Assembly: GCF_001320245.1 (NCBI RefSeq)
Contig: NZ_BCBA01000027.1
Span: 62,001-126,000 of the forward strand
Length of the DNA stretch: 64,000 bases
From: Pseudomonas sp. NBRC 111124
GTDB taxonomy: Bacteria; Pseudomonadota; Gammaproteobacteria; Pseudomonadales; Pseudomonadaceae
Reading direction: 5' to 3'
Shown here one piece after another: positions 46,979 to 54,853 of the stretch. How positions within the stretch are numbered: the stretch's first letter is position 1; each line of letters opens with the position of its first letter. The notes beneath the pieces were generated by a model, which was given only the letters and a program-made list of their open reading frames with translations, did no database searches and was not told the origin of the DNA. A program made the position numbers and the translations under genes.

Positions 46979-48240
46979 GGTTCGACACCCGCCTGGCCCA
47001 GCGCCCGGCGCCGGCCGCTCAGTTCAAGCATGACGATGTAGCACAGGGCCGAGGCGCCAATGCCCACCAGCGGCGCGACCCACGGCGAGGCGTAGGCCAG
47101 CACCGCACCCAGCGCATAGGACCCGAGGCCCAAGAAGTTGTAGCGCGGCAGCTGCACCGAGGCCAGCGCCGGGTACTTGCCGCGGTGGCGGTACCAGAAG
47201 TCGGCCATGATCACCCCACCCACTGGCGGAATGATCGAGCCCAGCAGCACCAGGAACGGGATCAGCATTTCATACATCCCGCCAATCGCCAGCACGATGC
47301 CCACCGCTGCCGCGACCAGCGTGGCGATGCGTCGACGCTCGCTGCGCAGCAAGTGGCAGGCCGCTGCCGAGACGTTGTAGATGGTCGGTCCCTGGATGGT
47401 CCAGAGGTTCAGGCAGAGCATCACCACCGCCGCGAACGACAGGCCTTGCAGCATCATCACTTCGACGATGTCGGCCTGCTGGTAGACCATCGCGCACCAG
47501 GCCCCGGCCACCACCATCAGGCCGTTGCCGAGCAGGAAGGCGACGATGCTGGCCACCACCGCCACCCGCCCGCTGCTCGACAACCGGGTCCAGTTGGTGG
47601 CCTGGGTGGCACCGCTGGCGAAGGTGCCGAAGACCATGGTCACCGCTGCCGAGAAGGTCATGGTTTCATGCGGCACCACCGCCGCCAGGCCGGCAAAGCC
47701 CCCGGCATCGGCGGTGGCGATATACATCGAAACCAGCAGCAGCGCGAACATCAGCGGCACCGACACCCGCGACAGCAGGTCCAGGCCCTTGAAGCCGATG
47801 ATCGCGGTAATGCTGAAACCCAGGCCGAACAGCACCATCAGCGGCACGGTGAAACCACCCGCCAGGCCCAGCAACTTGACCAGCACGATCGCCACGGTCG
47901 CGGTGCCCCAGGCGTACCAGCCAAGTTCGGCGAAGCCCAGGATGAAGTCGGAAAGCCGGCTGCCCGCCTCGCCGAAACAGAAGCGCCCCATCAGCACGCT
48001 GTTCAAGCCGCTGCGCGAGGCGATGAAGGCCAAGGCCGCCGCGTACAACGCCAGCAGCGTGTTGCCGATGGCGGCGACCCACAGCATGTCGACGAAGTTG
48101 AAGGCCATGCCCAGCTTGCCACCGGCGAACATGGTGCCGGTGAAGAAGGTAAAGCTGAACAACACCATGGCAATGGGCAGCAGCCCTTTGCGCGAGGATG
48201 GCGGGGCTTCGCAAAGCGGGAATTCGGTAGGTGAGCTCAT
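46975..48240 (-). CDS. codB: Cytosine permease (NCS1 family)
   Basis: The 421-residue membrane protein has about 12 helices and CodB-like motifs: SRKGLLPIAMVLFSFTFFTG in helix 1 and SGLNSVLMGRFCFGEAGS in the helix 2-3 region. It imports cytosine or a related amino-pyrimidine. It is the first gene of the codB-pucR-codA unit, with a 4-base overlap to pucR. Start at 48240 (MSSPTEFPLCE) gives the family length; a longer frame to 48336 is unlikely. Confidence 0.92.
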   Translation of the reverse strand: MSSPTEFPLCEAPPSSRKGLLPIAMVLFSFTFFTGTMFAGGKLGMAFNFVDMLWVAAIGNTLLALYAAALAFIASRSGLNSVLMGRFCFGEAGSRLSDFILGFAELGWYAWGTATVAIVLVKLLGLAGGFTVPLMVLFGLGFSITAIIGFKGLDLLSRVSVPLMFALLLVSMYIATADAGGFAGLAAVVPHETMTFSAAVTMVFGTFASGATQATNWTRLSSSGRVAVVASIVAFLLGNGLMVVAGAWCAMVYQQADIVEVMMLQGLSFAAVVMLCLNLWTIQGPTIYNVSAAACHLLRSERRRIATLVAAAVGIVLAIGGMYEMLIPFLVLLGSIIPPVGGVIMADFWYRHRGKYPALASVQLPRYNFLGLGSYALGAVLAYASPWVAPLVGIGASALCYIVMLELSGRRRALGQAGVEP

Positions 48241-48381
48241 GGCACGGTGCTCCGGGTTGTCGTTGCGACTAGGGGAGCAATATGCGGGCCGCTTTTGCCA
48301 AGCGCGAAAAACAGGAAATTTGCGGGCAATCGGCACAACTTTACCTGTTCACCTTGCACACTATTTTGCCGAATTGATGAA

Positions 48382-49311
48382 TTAAACCTGTGCGTTAAGA
48401 CCTGTTTTGATGCGGGCGCGCACCAACGCGGAACAGCACTGGATAGTTTCCACGCAGCCTGCCGTCGGCGGTGCGCGCCGGCCGTCATTCGCTGGCGCTG
48501 ACATCCACCTCTTCCAGCTGTCATCCGGATCGAAGCGTTTCATGGCCTTGGCAATCTTGTCGCCCTGTGGCCCCAGATCCTTCTCGAACACCTGGTCGTC
48601 GTGGCTGATCATGAAGCTCATGACACCGCTATCGTTGTATTTCGCCGGCCAGGCGACCAGGGCGAAGCCGCGGCTCATCTGGTTGCCGATCAGGTAGCTG
48701 TAGGCGCCGCCCGGGGCCGACGAGCCTTGGCCATCAAGGATGCGGAAGTGGTAGCCGTACCAGGCATCGCCCACCACATCCTTGCCGAACAGCGGCCCCA
48801 GCGGGCTGATCTCGCCGCCCTCTTCGTCCTCCCAGAACAGGCCGTCATGCTTGCCGGGCGTGCTGAAGATCTGCTGGGCATATTCCAGCGCGCCGTTGCT
48901 GTTGCGGTCCTTCGAGGCGTAGTCCATCTGCGCGTCGTGATAGGCTAGGACCGACTGCAATGCAGCCAGCTCGTTACGGCCGATGCGCCGGGCGTGGATT
49001 TCGGCGCTGCCGGCCTTGCGGTCGAAGCGCCAGCCGTTGGTAGCCTTGGTCAGCCGAACCAGTTCTGCATCAGATGCACGCTCAGCTAGCTTCCCGACCG
49101 TAGCATCCAGTAGCGGCCGAATGCGGCCGACAGTACTTGCCTCAGCGCGAATCGTCTCCAATGACCGTTTCAAAGCGAGTGCAGCCACTGTCCCAGCATC
49201 TGTGTCGGACACCTTGCGCATGTCGCGACCATTTAGGCCAGGGTTCAGGTTGGTTTCGCTGAACGGGTGATCGGCCGGCAGGCTGGGCTCATCGACATGT
49301 TTGTTCGGCAC
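48382..49311 (-). pseudogene. DUF2950 gene, chimeric start and frameshifted end
   Basis: The middle (from about 49035 down to 48515) is DUF2950: [35 protein letters not shown] and [22 protein letters not shown]. The signal peptide and N-terminal domain are missing; they are replaced by about 90 residues of unrelated sequence ending in [13 protein letters not shown]. At the 3' end, adding one base near 48511 would give a short tail EVDVSASE and a stop at 48485; instead the frame runs on to 48382. It looks like a chromosomal gene cut by the right-hand module and now decaying. Confidence 0.7.
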
Positions 49312-50296
49312 CTCGCAGGGGAATGGATCGATTAGGAATCCCGGAAACCTTCCTTGCCTGACCCTTGCGCAAGCAACGAGCTCCTACCGGTTTGAGCCGC
49401 AGATGTTGATCATTCTTGACCAGGTAACGCATGGCGCAAAGCACGTTAGCCCGCCCATTCAGGTCCCGCCTGTGGATCAGGCCAAGCCCCAGCCTGTCTT
49501 GGTATTTATCTTTTTCGAGGTTGCAGTTGTGGAAGTAGCCCTGACCACGGGTAATACGCTCCCATAGCTCACCGATCCGCTGAGCCCTGTAGATATCGGC
49601 ACTCACTTCAGCACCGTTAAAGAAGAACGCTGCATGGATGTGATAGCCCCGGTCCTCGCCTTGCTCGACGCTGCAAATGTAGCCAATTTCATGGTCGAAA
49701 ATTAGGTTGCGTTCACGCTCAGCTATCAGCCGATTCAGATCGTCGAATACGCGCTCCACACGCAACCTCGCCTGGACCTCTGCACGGTAATACAGATCAA
49801 CCCTGATCACGCAGATCCGGGCGTAGCGATCAAACATGGCATCAACGTAGCGATCGACTTCGACCTCTTGCTGAATCGCCTGGTAGCGCTGATCGTGCTC
49901 CCTACGCTTGAATCTCTTTTGGGCAAGGAGTGTACGGATGCACTTGGTCAGCTCGTTCAGCGTGTCACTGGTGCTCAGATAGCGCGTTTCACCCTCGTTC
50001 AAGCAGGTGATGCCAAAGGGGCTGCGCTCAATCCCAATGGCCTGGCAGGCTTCCTGAAGAAGGCTCAAGTGCCAGCTGTACTGATACGCCACATCTCCGT
50101 CGAGCAGCGCGACCATCTGCACGATCCCATCGAAGTATTTTGAAAGCATGGTTTCTCTGACCTGTTCATCTCCATGCTTTGAATATGAGATTCGGCAGGC
50201 CTGGCTATCTGTACGCTGGATGGCGTTGATGAGGCGCTCAATTCGAATTGCGATATCGGACTGGGATTGGAGGGTGTTGGCGTTTTGTTTGGTCAT
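49289..50296 (-). CDS. Inovirus-type Gp2/YagK-YfjJ family protein
   Basis: The 335-residue protein contains the YagK/YfjJ domain of inovirus Gp2-like proteins: [29 protein letters not shown] (His-hydrophobic-His motif of rolling-circle-type enzymes), and [10 protein letters not shown]. Such genes occur on satellites and islands next to alpA. No phage coat or assembly genes are present. Its 3' end overlaps the start of the DUF2950 chimera by 23 bases. Confidence 0.88.
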   Translation of the reverse strand: MTKQNANTLQSQSDIAIRIERLINAIQRTDSQACRISYSKHGDEQVRETMLSKYFDGIVQMVALLDGDVAYQYSWHLSLLQEACQAIGIERSPFGITCLNEGETRYLSTSDTLNELTKCIRTLLAQKRFKRREHDQRYQAIQQEVEVDRYVDAMFDRYARICVIRVDLYYRAEVQARLRVERVFDDLNRLIAERERNLIFDHEIGYICSVEQGEDRGYHIHAAFFFNGAEVSADIYRAQRIGELWERITRGQGYFHNCNLEKDKYQDRLGLGLIHRRDLNGRANVLCAMRYLVKNDQHLRLKPVGARCLRKGQARKVSGIPNRSIPLRGAEQTCR

Positions 50297-50633
50297 GGCT
50301 CTGTACCTGGTGAGTGGTTTCGCATACCAGGTACGGGATGTGTATTTATTAACCGATGACCTAACCCGGAGGCAGGGTGATAGTGCCGGTGTGGTTACTA
50401 AAAACTCAGCCTATCGAGTATTGACACGGTGATAGCCTAGAACTATATAACTAGATCCCGCTCCAAGACTCAGCGATCACCCCAGGCTGGCCTGGCAATG
50501 GGGAGCAACATTACCGAGCCTGCCGAGAGATTCACCCAATCGCATCCTGGGAGAGTTAGCTGAGAGCGCTGGACTTTCCAAGCGGCATAAACGCCATGAC
50601 CAGCCTTAGCCGGTCATGGCGTAGGTGATAGTT
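50297..50633. other. Intergenic region with hairpin, no gene seen
   Basis: This 337-bp stretch has no convincing coding frame. It contains the repeated word taccaggtac-like sequence (tgtacctggtgag at about 50310 and ataccaggtacgg at about 50325). It also has a clear 10-bp stem (cgccatgacc 50592-50601 / ggtcatggcg 50612-50621) that lies just past the alpA stop and may terminate it. It probably also holds the promoter of the Gp2-like gene. Confidence 0.55.
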
Positions 50634-50864
50634 CTAGCTAGCCATACTCAGGTGGCCGGTGGGGCGCACCGCAGCCCCCTCTGCCAGGTCCCGCTCCTCG
50701 ATCCTTGCCAGGATCCAGTCATGCACCTCGCTATCGACCCAGCCGACACAGCGGTCGCCCAACGAGACCGGCTTCGGGAAGGTACCTTCCGAGATGTGTT
50801 TGTAGATGGTCGATCGGGCAAGACCAGTCGAATCGATGACTTCTTTCAGGCGAATGATCCTCAT
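50634..50864 (-). CDS. AlpA-family excisionase-like regulator
   Basis: The 76-residue protein has the AlpA HTH pattern: MRIIRLKEVIDSTGLARSTIYKHISEGTFPKPVSLG with a winged tail (RCVGWVDSEVHDWI). AlpA-type proteins act as recombination directionality factors or activators of integrase genes on P4-like islands. Its position at the right end of the island is typical. Confidence 0.92.
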   Translation of the reverse strand: MRIIRLKEVIDSTGLARSTIYKHISEGTFPKPVSLGDRCVGWVDSEVHDWILARIEERDLAEGAAVRPTGHLSMAS

Positions 50865-50933
50865 GAACGGGGCTCCTCATATTCGTTCAGAGGATCTGCA
50901 GGAGCAGTAAGAAATAACCTGAAGCCCCGTCAC

Positions 50934-52241
50934 CTACTCGGTTAGCAAGCCAAACTCATAGCGGTTCCACACATCCAGGTCAGCCTCGCTGTCGAACTCA
51001 CGAAGAAACCCGCCCCGGACATCCTTGTACACAATGCAGCAGTTCTGATTCTCGGGAGCCGGATAGACGATCAGAGAAACGACCTCCAAGGCATCATCGC
51101 GCCCTTCTGGCTTTGGCACAGGTATCAGCCTAATCACCTGGGGTTGGTACCCCGACCATGCCTTGCCATTGAACTTCTGCTTCAAATGCTCGGCCCACTC
51201 AAACGCCACCTCAAAAAAGTGATCGAGCACTCCAGGCCAGTAGTAGCCAGCCTCGTCCTGCCCCGGCTTACCGACCTTCAGTTGATCTAACTCTCGACCA
51301 ATCATGCCCTCCAGAGAAGCAGGAATTTCGCCGTACCTTTCGCCTGGCCTTCCCCATGTCAGGGACAGCAGATGCGACGTGTACCAGGCCAGCTTGTGAT
51401 AGAGGACATCCAGCGCAGCAGGTCCCAAAGCGAGAAGAGCTCTTGCTACATCAGGCTGCGTAAGCCCGCTGGTCAACCGTTCATAACGGGACTGCTTAGC
51501 TTCCGCGTAAACCAGCACTGCGCAATGAGGGCGCCGCGCCCCCATCTGCGTGTGGTCAAGGTTCAGGTAGTAGGTACTGGGAACCTTGGCTCCAACGAAG
51601 AAACCATTGGATACACCCGGCACATGAACACGTATGAAGCCCAGGCTGACTAGTCGCCTCACCTGATGTTTGAGCGCAATCGGATTCAGGCCCGTCATTG
51701 CACGAAGCTTCGCCTCCCCCACCCCGGCCACAACCCCGCACTGATCGGCAAAGGTTAAAAGGGCAGCCAAAAGCACTCTCGTGGCTGTCCCCAGGCGTCC
51801 ACAAGCCCCAGGTGCTGCCGGCCGCCCGTCCTTGCATACCTGTTTGCGCGCAACCTTCTCGCTCCCGATATCTGTTTCAGGCCGAGGTCCCTCGGCATAA
51901 ATCTCCGGCTCATTAAAGAGACGCAGGACCAGGTCCCGATGAGTAAGCGAACTACCTCTTGGCTGGGCAAGCAGATCGAGGAGGTATTGCGACGCCTCAT
52001 ATTCCTGCCCCGGACGACCCACCTTGTCAGCCTGTTTTTTGGCCACTAACAGCCCAGCTTCGGCTAACTCCCGCACTGCGTCTCTGACCAATCTATCCGT
52101 CAAGCAGAGGAGTCTCGCAACTGGTTTGACCTTGAACGAGGCGGTCAAGAGTGCCTGCTCTCGGCATATCAGGGCTTGCAGGAAAAACCTAGACTCTGCA
52201 CCAACCTCTAGGTCTTCATAAAAAGCCAGAAGATTAGCCAT
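50934..52241 (-). CDS. Hypothetical winged-helix protein of island right end
   Basis: The 435-residue protein is not assigned to a named family. Residues 30-75 (ALLTASFKVKPVARLLCLTDRLVRDAVRELAEAGLL) look like a helix-turn-helix/wing. A second HTH-like part occurs at about 180-215 (ALKHQVRRLVSLGFIRVHVPG). It could therefore be a regulator with two DNA-binding segments. It starts with MANLLAFYEDLEVG. It is upstream of alpA on the same strand, 69 bp apart, consistent with one operon. Confidence 0.7.
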   Translation of the reverse strand: MANLLAFYEDLEVGAESRFFLQALICREQALLTASFKVKPVARLLCLTDRLVRDAVRELAEAGLLVAKKQADKVGRPGQEYEASQYLLDLLAQPRGSSLTHRDLVLRLFNEPEIYAEGPRPETDIGSEKVARKQVCKDGRPAAPGACGRLGTATRVLLAALLTFADQCGVVAGVGEAKLRAMTGLNPIALKHQVRRLVSLGFIRVHVPGVSNGFFVGAKVPSTYYLNLDHTQMGARRPHCAVLVYAEAKQSRYERLTSGLTQPDVARALLALGPAALDVLYHKLAWYTSHLLSLTWGRPGERYGEIPASLEGMIGRELDQLKVGKPGQDEAGYYWPGVLDHFFEVAFEWAEHLKQKFNGKAWSGYQPQVIRLIPVPKPEGRDDALEVVSLIVYPAPENQNCCIVYKDVRGGFLREFDSEADLDVWNRYEFGLLTE

Positions 52242-52460
52242 TTCACCTACCGAAAAACTGGAAATTTAGATCACGTTTTATACCCTATAAAATCAGCTTA
52301 TCAATATCATGTAACGTATCTGTTAACTACGTCGATAACATGACCGCTAACATTTACAAAAATTCTGATCAACAGACCTACCATCAGGTCATGTAACACC
52401 GTCCAGTAGTGAGGCGACTGATCGCACCCTGAATATGGCGACGGAGAAGGAAACTCGAAA

Positions 52461-53135
52461 ATGAGCGAGACCGAAGCAGCACCAGGCTGGCTGAACGAGA
52501 AGGACAGAGGAGAGTGGCAATGGGCAGCAAGTTACCTATCGAGCCGGTGCTCTCCGTCGCTGCAAGGCAAGATCAGCTTCCTTGCCGACAGTGGTTTCAG
52601 CCATCTGGTCAGATCGATCCATGCCCTCGAATCCGAGGCTGAAGGTGTAAAGCTCATCGAGCGATTGAGAAACGCCATCAGACAAAGGCGGTATCGATTA
52701 GCCAAAGGCGGCAGAAAGACTTGCTCCTTCACGCTCCCACTCGAAACCAAGACCACACTCAAAAGCCTCGCCAAAGGGCACAAAACAACCGAAACAGCGC
52801 TGATTCAGCGCTTGATCGAAGTCGCCGCCCAGGCAGCCGCAGAACAGAAAGAGGTGATGCGTCGCGACGCTCAAATGGGCAAAGTCACACGCAATGCGCG
52901 CAAGCTTACGCAGGAGCTGGACAAAGTTCGGATTGATGAGACCAGAAAGCAGCTGCACCACTGCATGAAGCAGCTCGCGCGGTGGGAAACCTTTCTAAAA
53001 GAAGAACTGCCCGAGCTATCCTACGAAGACGAAGCAGCCGCAACAGCTCTTGCAGAACGCCGAATGCGTGTAGTCCAAGAGGCCATCGATGCCTCCGTCG
53101 CCAAGCATGAGATGCTGAGCCCGAGGTCAGTCTGA
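52461..53135 (+). CDS. MatP-like ribbon-helix-helix DNA-binding protein
   Basis: The 224-residue protein resembles E. coli MatP in a block of about 70 residues: IERLRNAIRQRRYRLAKGGRK, then SFTLPLETKTTLKSLAKGHK and TETALIQRLIEVAA, comparable to the MatP RHH region with its RARRKR start. The C terminus is a long acidic coiled coil (about 130-220). MatP organises the chromosome terminus by binding matS sites. This is based on memory, not an alignment. It is divergent from the 50934 gene and lies 150 bp before attR. Likely role: DNA organisation or partition of the island. Confidence 0.6.
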   Translation: MSETEAAPGWLNEKDRGEWQWAASYLSSRCSPSLQGKISFLADSGFSHLVRSIHALESEAEGVKLIERLRNAIRQRRYRLAKGGRKTCSFTLPLETKTTLKSLAKGHKTTETALIQRLIEVAAQAAAEQKEVMRRDAQMGKVTRNARKLTQELDKVRIDETRKQLHHCMKQLARWETFLKEELPELSYEDEAAATALAERRMRVVQEAIDASVAKHEMLSPRSV

Positions 53136-53197
53136 GCAAATTTCGAGCCTGCCACCTAAATCCCAAGCCATGGATCTTCTCAGCGCCCCGACATCCT

Positions 53198-53239
53198 GAG
53201 TTCAAATCCAGCCGCCCGGTATTCCAAATGGTATTCCAG
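53198..53239. repeat. Integrase arm-type repeats and T-loop-like relic, right end
   Basis: Two direct copies of ggtattcca (53218 and 53230) match the words near the integrase. They follow gagttcaaatcc (53198-53209), which resembles the tmRNA T-loop. They sit 55-95 bases inside attR. Function as integrase arm sites, or as a relic of an earlier attachment site, is inferred. Confidence 0.55.
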
Positions 53240-53291
53240 ACAAATATCAAACCGAACTTTTCTCATATTTTTCATTAAGATAGGCTATCGT

Positions 53292-53316
53292 TTCAGATTA
53301 CCCCGGCCCACCAAAT
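53292..53316 (+). other. Right attachment site (attR), degenerate ssrA 3' end
   Basis: The 25-base stretch ttcagatta...ccccggcccaccaaat matches the tmRNA 3' end (14870-14895) except for a few substitutions and one missing base. It is followed by the same kind of hairpin, which supports a displaced copy of the ssrA 3' region rather than chance. Confidence 0.78.
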
Positions 53317-53324
53317 CCAAGAAA

Positions 53325-53347
53325 AAAGACGCCCTCGGGCGTCTTTT
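53325..53347. terminator. Hairpin terminator next to attR
   Basis: The stem aaagacgcc / gggcgtcttt has a short loop and a T-run. It matches the ssrA terminator at 14904-14925 in position and outer stem, and is probably the original ssrA terminator displaced by the island. Confidence 0.82.
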
Positions 53348-53552
53348 TTTGTGTCTGGAATAATCTGACCCACCTGATTAGGCGTTACAGATTGTTTCGA
53401 AATGCAGCGAAAAAATCAGATTTAACCCCTTTCTTGTAGGGCATTTCCTAAAGATACTCTCAGCGCTTGTTTTCCGTTGCGGTCATTTTTTCAGGGTTTT
53501 AGTCTCGGTAGGTCGTTGCACATCAACGGCTGACTTTGACAGGTCGCGACGG

Positions 53553-53660
53553 TAAACAACAAAACGGTTCGTCGTTATGGCGGCTGTACGTGCGGGCACG
53601 CTTGCGTGCGCCGGAACTTGTTGTTTCCGCCGGTCTGTCAACCCGCGTACAGCTGCCACC
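53553..53660 (+). promoter_or_regulatory. Structured leader before the DUF6124 gene
   Basis: The 5' region can fold into a long stem: ggcggctgtacg plus cggg (53579-53596) pairs with cccgcgtacagctgcc (53642-53657) with one wobble and a 2-base bulge. Nested inside is gcacgc-tt-gcgtgc (53596-53609). An aaacaacaa segment (about 53554) could pair with ttgttgttt (about 53619), competing with the outer stem. It could be a regulatory leader or part of a small RNA. Confidence 0.5.
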
Positions 53661-53705
53661 CTCTGTTTGACAGCAGATGGTGACGGCCCTGAAATGGAAG
53701 CAATC

Positions 53706-53948
53706 ATGTTGAAGATAGTCCCCGATCCACCCCACCTCCTCCACTCCCTGGAAGACACGCTGATGATGGCCGCCGACTACGCGCTATGCGCCGAAGTCGT
53801 CGCCCAGCAGGCAATGCTGATGCAGCCCAAGTCACCGGTGTCGCTGCTGATCATGACGTCAATGCACGAGCTCGACAGCTTGCGCAGATTGCTCGAAACG
53901 GCGCTAGCCCAGATCCAGAAGCCCGCCGATCCGCAGACGCTGCACTGA
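53706..53948 (+). CDS. DUF6124-type small protein
   Basis: The 80-residue protein starts MLKIVPDPPHLL, like the M-(F/L)-K-x-x-P-x-P-P start of the DUF6124 family of Pseudomonas. It continues with two helices (LEDTLMMAADYALCAEVVAQ; MTSMHELDSLRRLLETAL). An ATG at 53706 has a GGAAG ribosome site; a longer frame runs back through the structured leader. It is paired with a DUF3077 gene 61 bp downstream, the usual partner. Function unknown. Confidence 0.75.
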   Translation: MLKIVPDPPHLLHSLEDTLMMAADYALCAEVVAQQAMLMQPKSPVSLLIMTSMHELDSLRRLLETALAQIQKPADPQTLH

Positions 53949-54009
53949 TCCGCAGCATGATCCGCCTGGCCGACCAGGCCAGGCATCTACGACTTCAGGG
54001 AGATAAACA

Positions 54010-54279
54010 ATGGCTACCGAAGAAAACAGATTCACCGTTGGCAAGACCACTTTCTTTCAAGGTGAAAACCAGACTCATCCGCTGTTTCGCATCGAAGCCG
54101 GCATCCCGTGCCAGGCCGCCCGCGAACAGGCCTCGGAACTGATGGGCTACGCTCGCGACCTGTCAATCGACGGGCTGATGGAAGACAAACCTCAACTGCT
54201 TTGGGCCTCGCACTACCTCTGCGCCCTGGCCAAGGCCCTGTTGGATGACGCCGAACTGGGCATGACAAAAGCACCTTGA
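54010..54279 (+). CDS. DUF3077-type small protein
   Basis: The 89-residue protein has the family segment PLFRIEAGIPCQAAREQASEL followed by LMGYARDL and a helix LLWASHYLCALAKALL. It is similar to the island protein at 17319-17621. A good ribosome site (CAGGGAGATAAAC) precedes the ATG. Function unknown; the pair with DUF6124 is common in Pseudomonas genomes. Confidence 0.78.
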   Translation: MATEENRFTVGKTTFFQGENQTHPLFRIEAGIPCQAAREQASELMGYARDLSIDGLMEDKPQLLWASHYLCALAKALLDDAELGMTKAP

Positions 54280-54853
54280 GGCCCCACGCAGCCGCTCTTT
54301 TTGAACCGCGCCTCTGTCGCTGGACAAAAAGGGCGTTTCATATGAGTAAGTACACCAGACCGTTCAAGCTTTCCACCCCCCTGCTCCCGATCACGTCCGG
54401 CACATCGGAAGCCTGCGGCTTGGAAGTGTGGAAATCGGCGAACTCGGGAAACTGCTTCAGCCAAGACACGGTAATCCGCCAAGGGCCGCTGGCCAGCGCC
54501 TGCCGGGATCACCATGGTTATTCCGTTTCGGTTGTCGTGTGGCTTGCTCACACTCAGCTGGCATGATGTCGCATTGACATTCACCCGCAAAATGCCGGCT
54601 CGAACCGGAATCGACAAGCCCAGCCGCGCCGCGCCCAAGCGGTCAAACCAGACGCCACTTTCTTTTACATCCACCTCAAGTACCGTCGCGGTCGGTCGAT
54701 ACAAGCCAGTGGCCACCATTCCTTACGCGCCCACCACTTCGACAAATGGACTTCTCGTGTGAACACTCCCCTGCGCCGCACATTTGTTCTATTCAGCAAT
54801 TTCCCAACCGGCCTGAACACCTGTCTGCCCCACAACCTGAGGCAGTGCTGAGC
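54280..54853. other. Intergenic region, no gene recognised
   Basis: About 570 bp contains only short frames with no family resemblance or good ribosome site. It should hold the promoter of the five-gene Zorya-like operon, but I see no clear -35/-10 pair. One frame of the AAA gene opens at 54746 inside this stretch and could extend that protein by 36 residues. Confidence 0.5.

Larger units (their letters stand above)
14893..53316. mobile_element. Composite genomic island integrated at ssrA
   Basis: About 38.4 kb lies between the two copies of the ssrA 3' end. A P4-type integrase sits just inside the left end. AlpA-like, inovirus-Gp2-like and regulator genes lie just inside the right end. The contents are mixed: helicase remnant, opine-oxidase-like cluster, IS3 element, ICE/phage-like module, creatinine-type catabolic block and several pseudogenes. 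The high GC and intact metabolic genes at 34-48 kb contrast with the decayed small genes around them, so the island was probably assembled in steps. The limits are inferred from the repeats only. Confidence 0.75.

Noticed and set aside
54276..54566. Possible 96-residue gene after DUF3077
   Set aside because: No ribosome site, no recognisable motif and an unusual composition; it is more likely non-coding.
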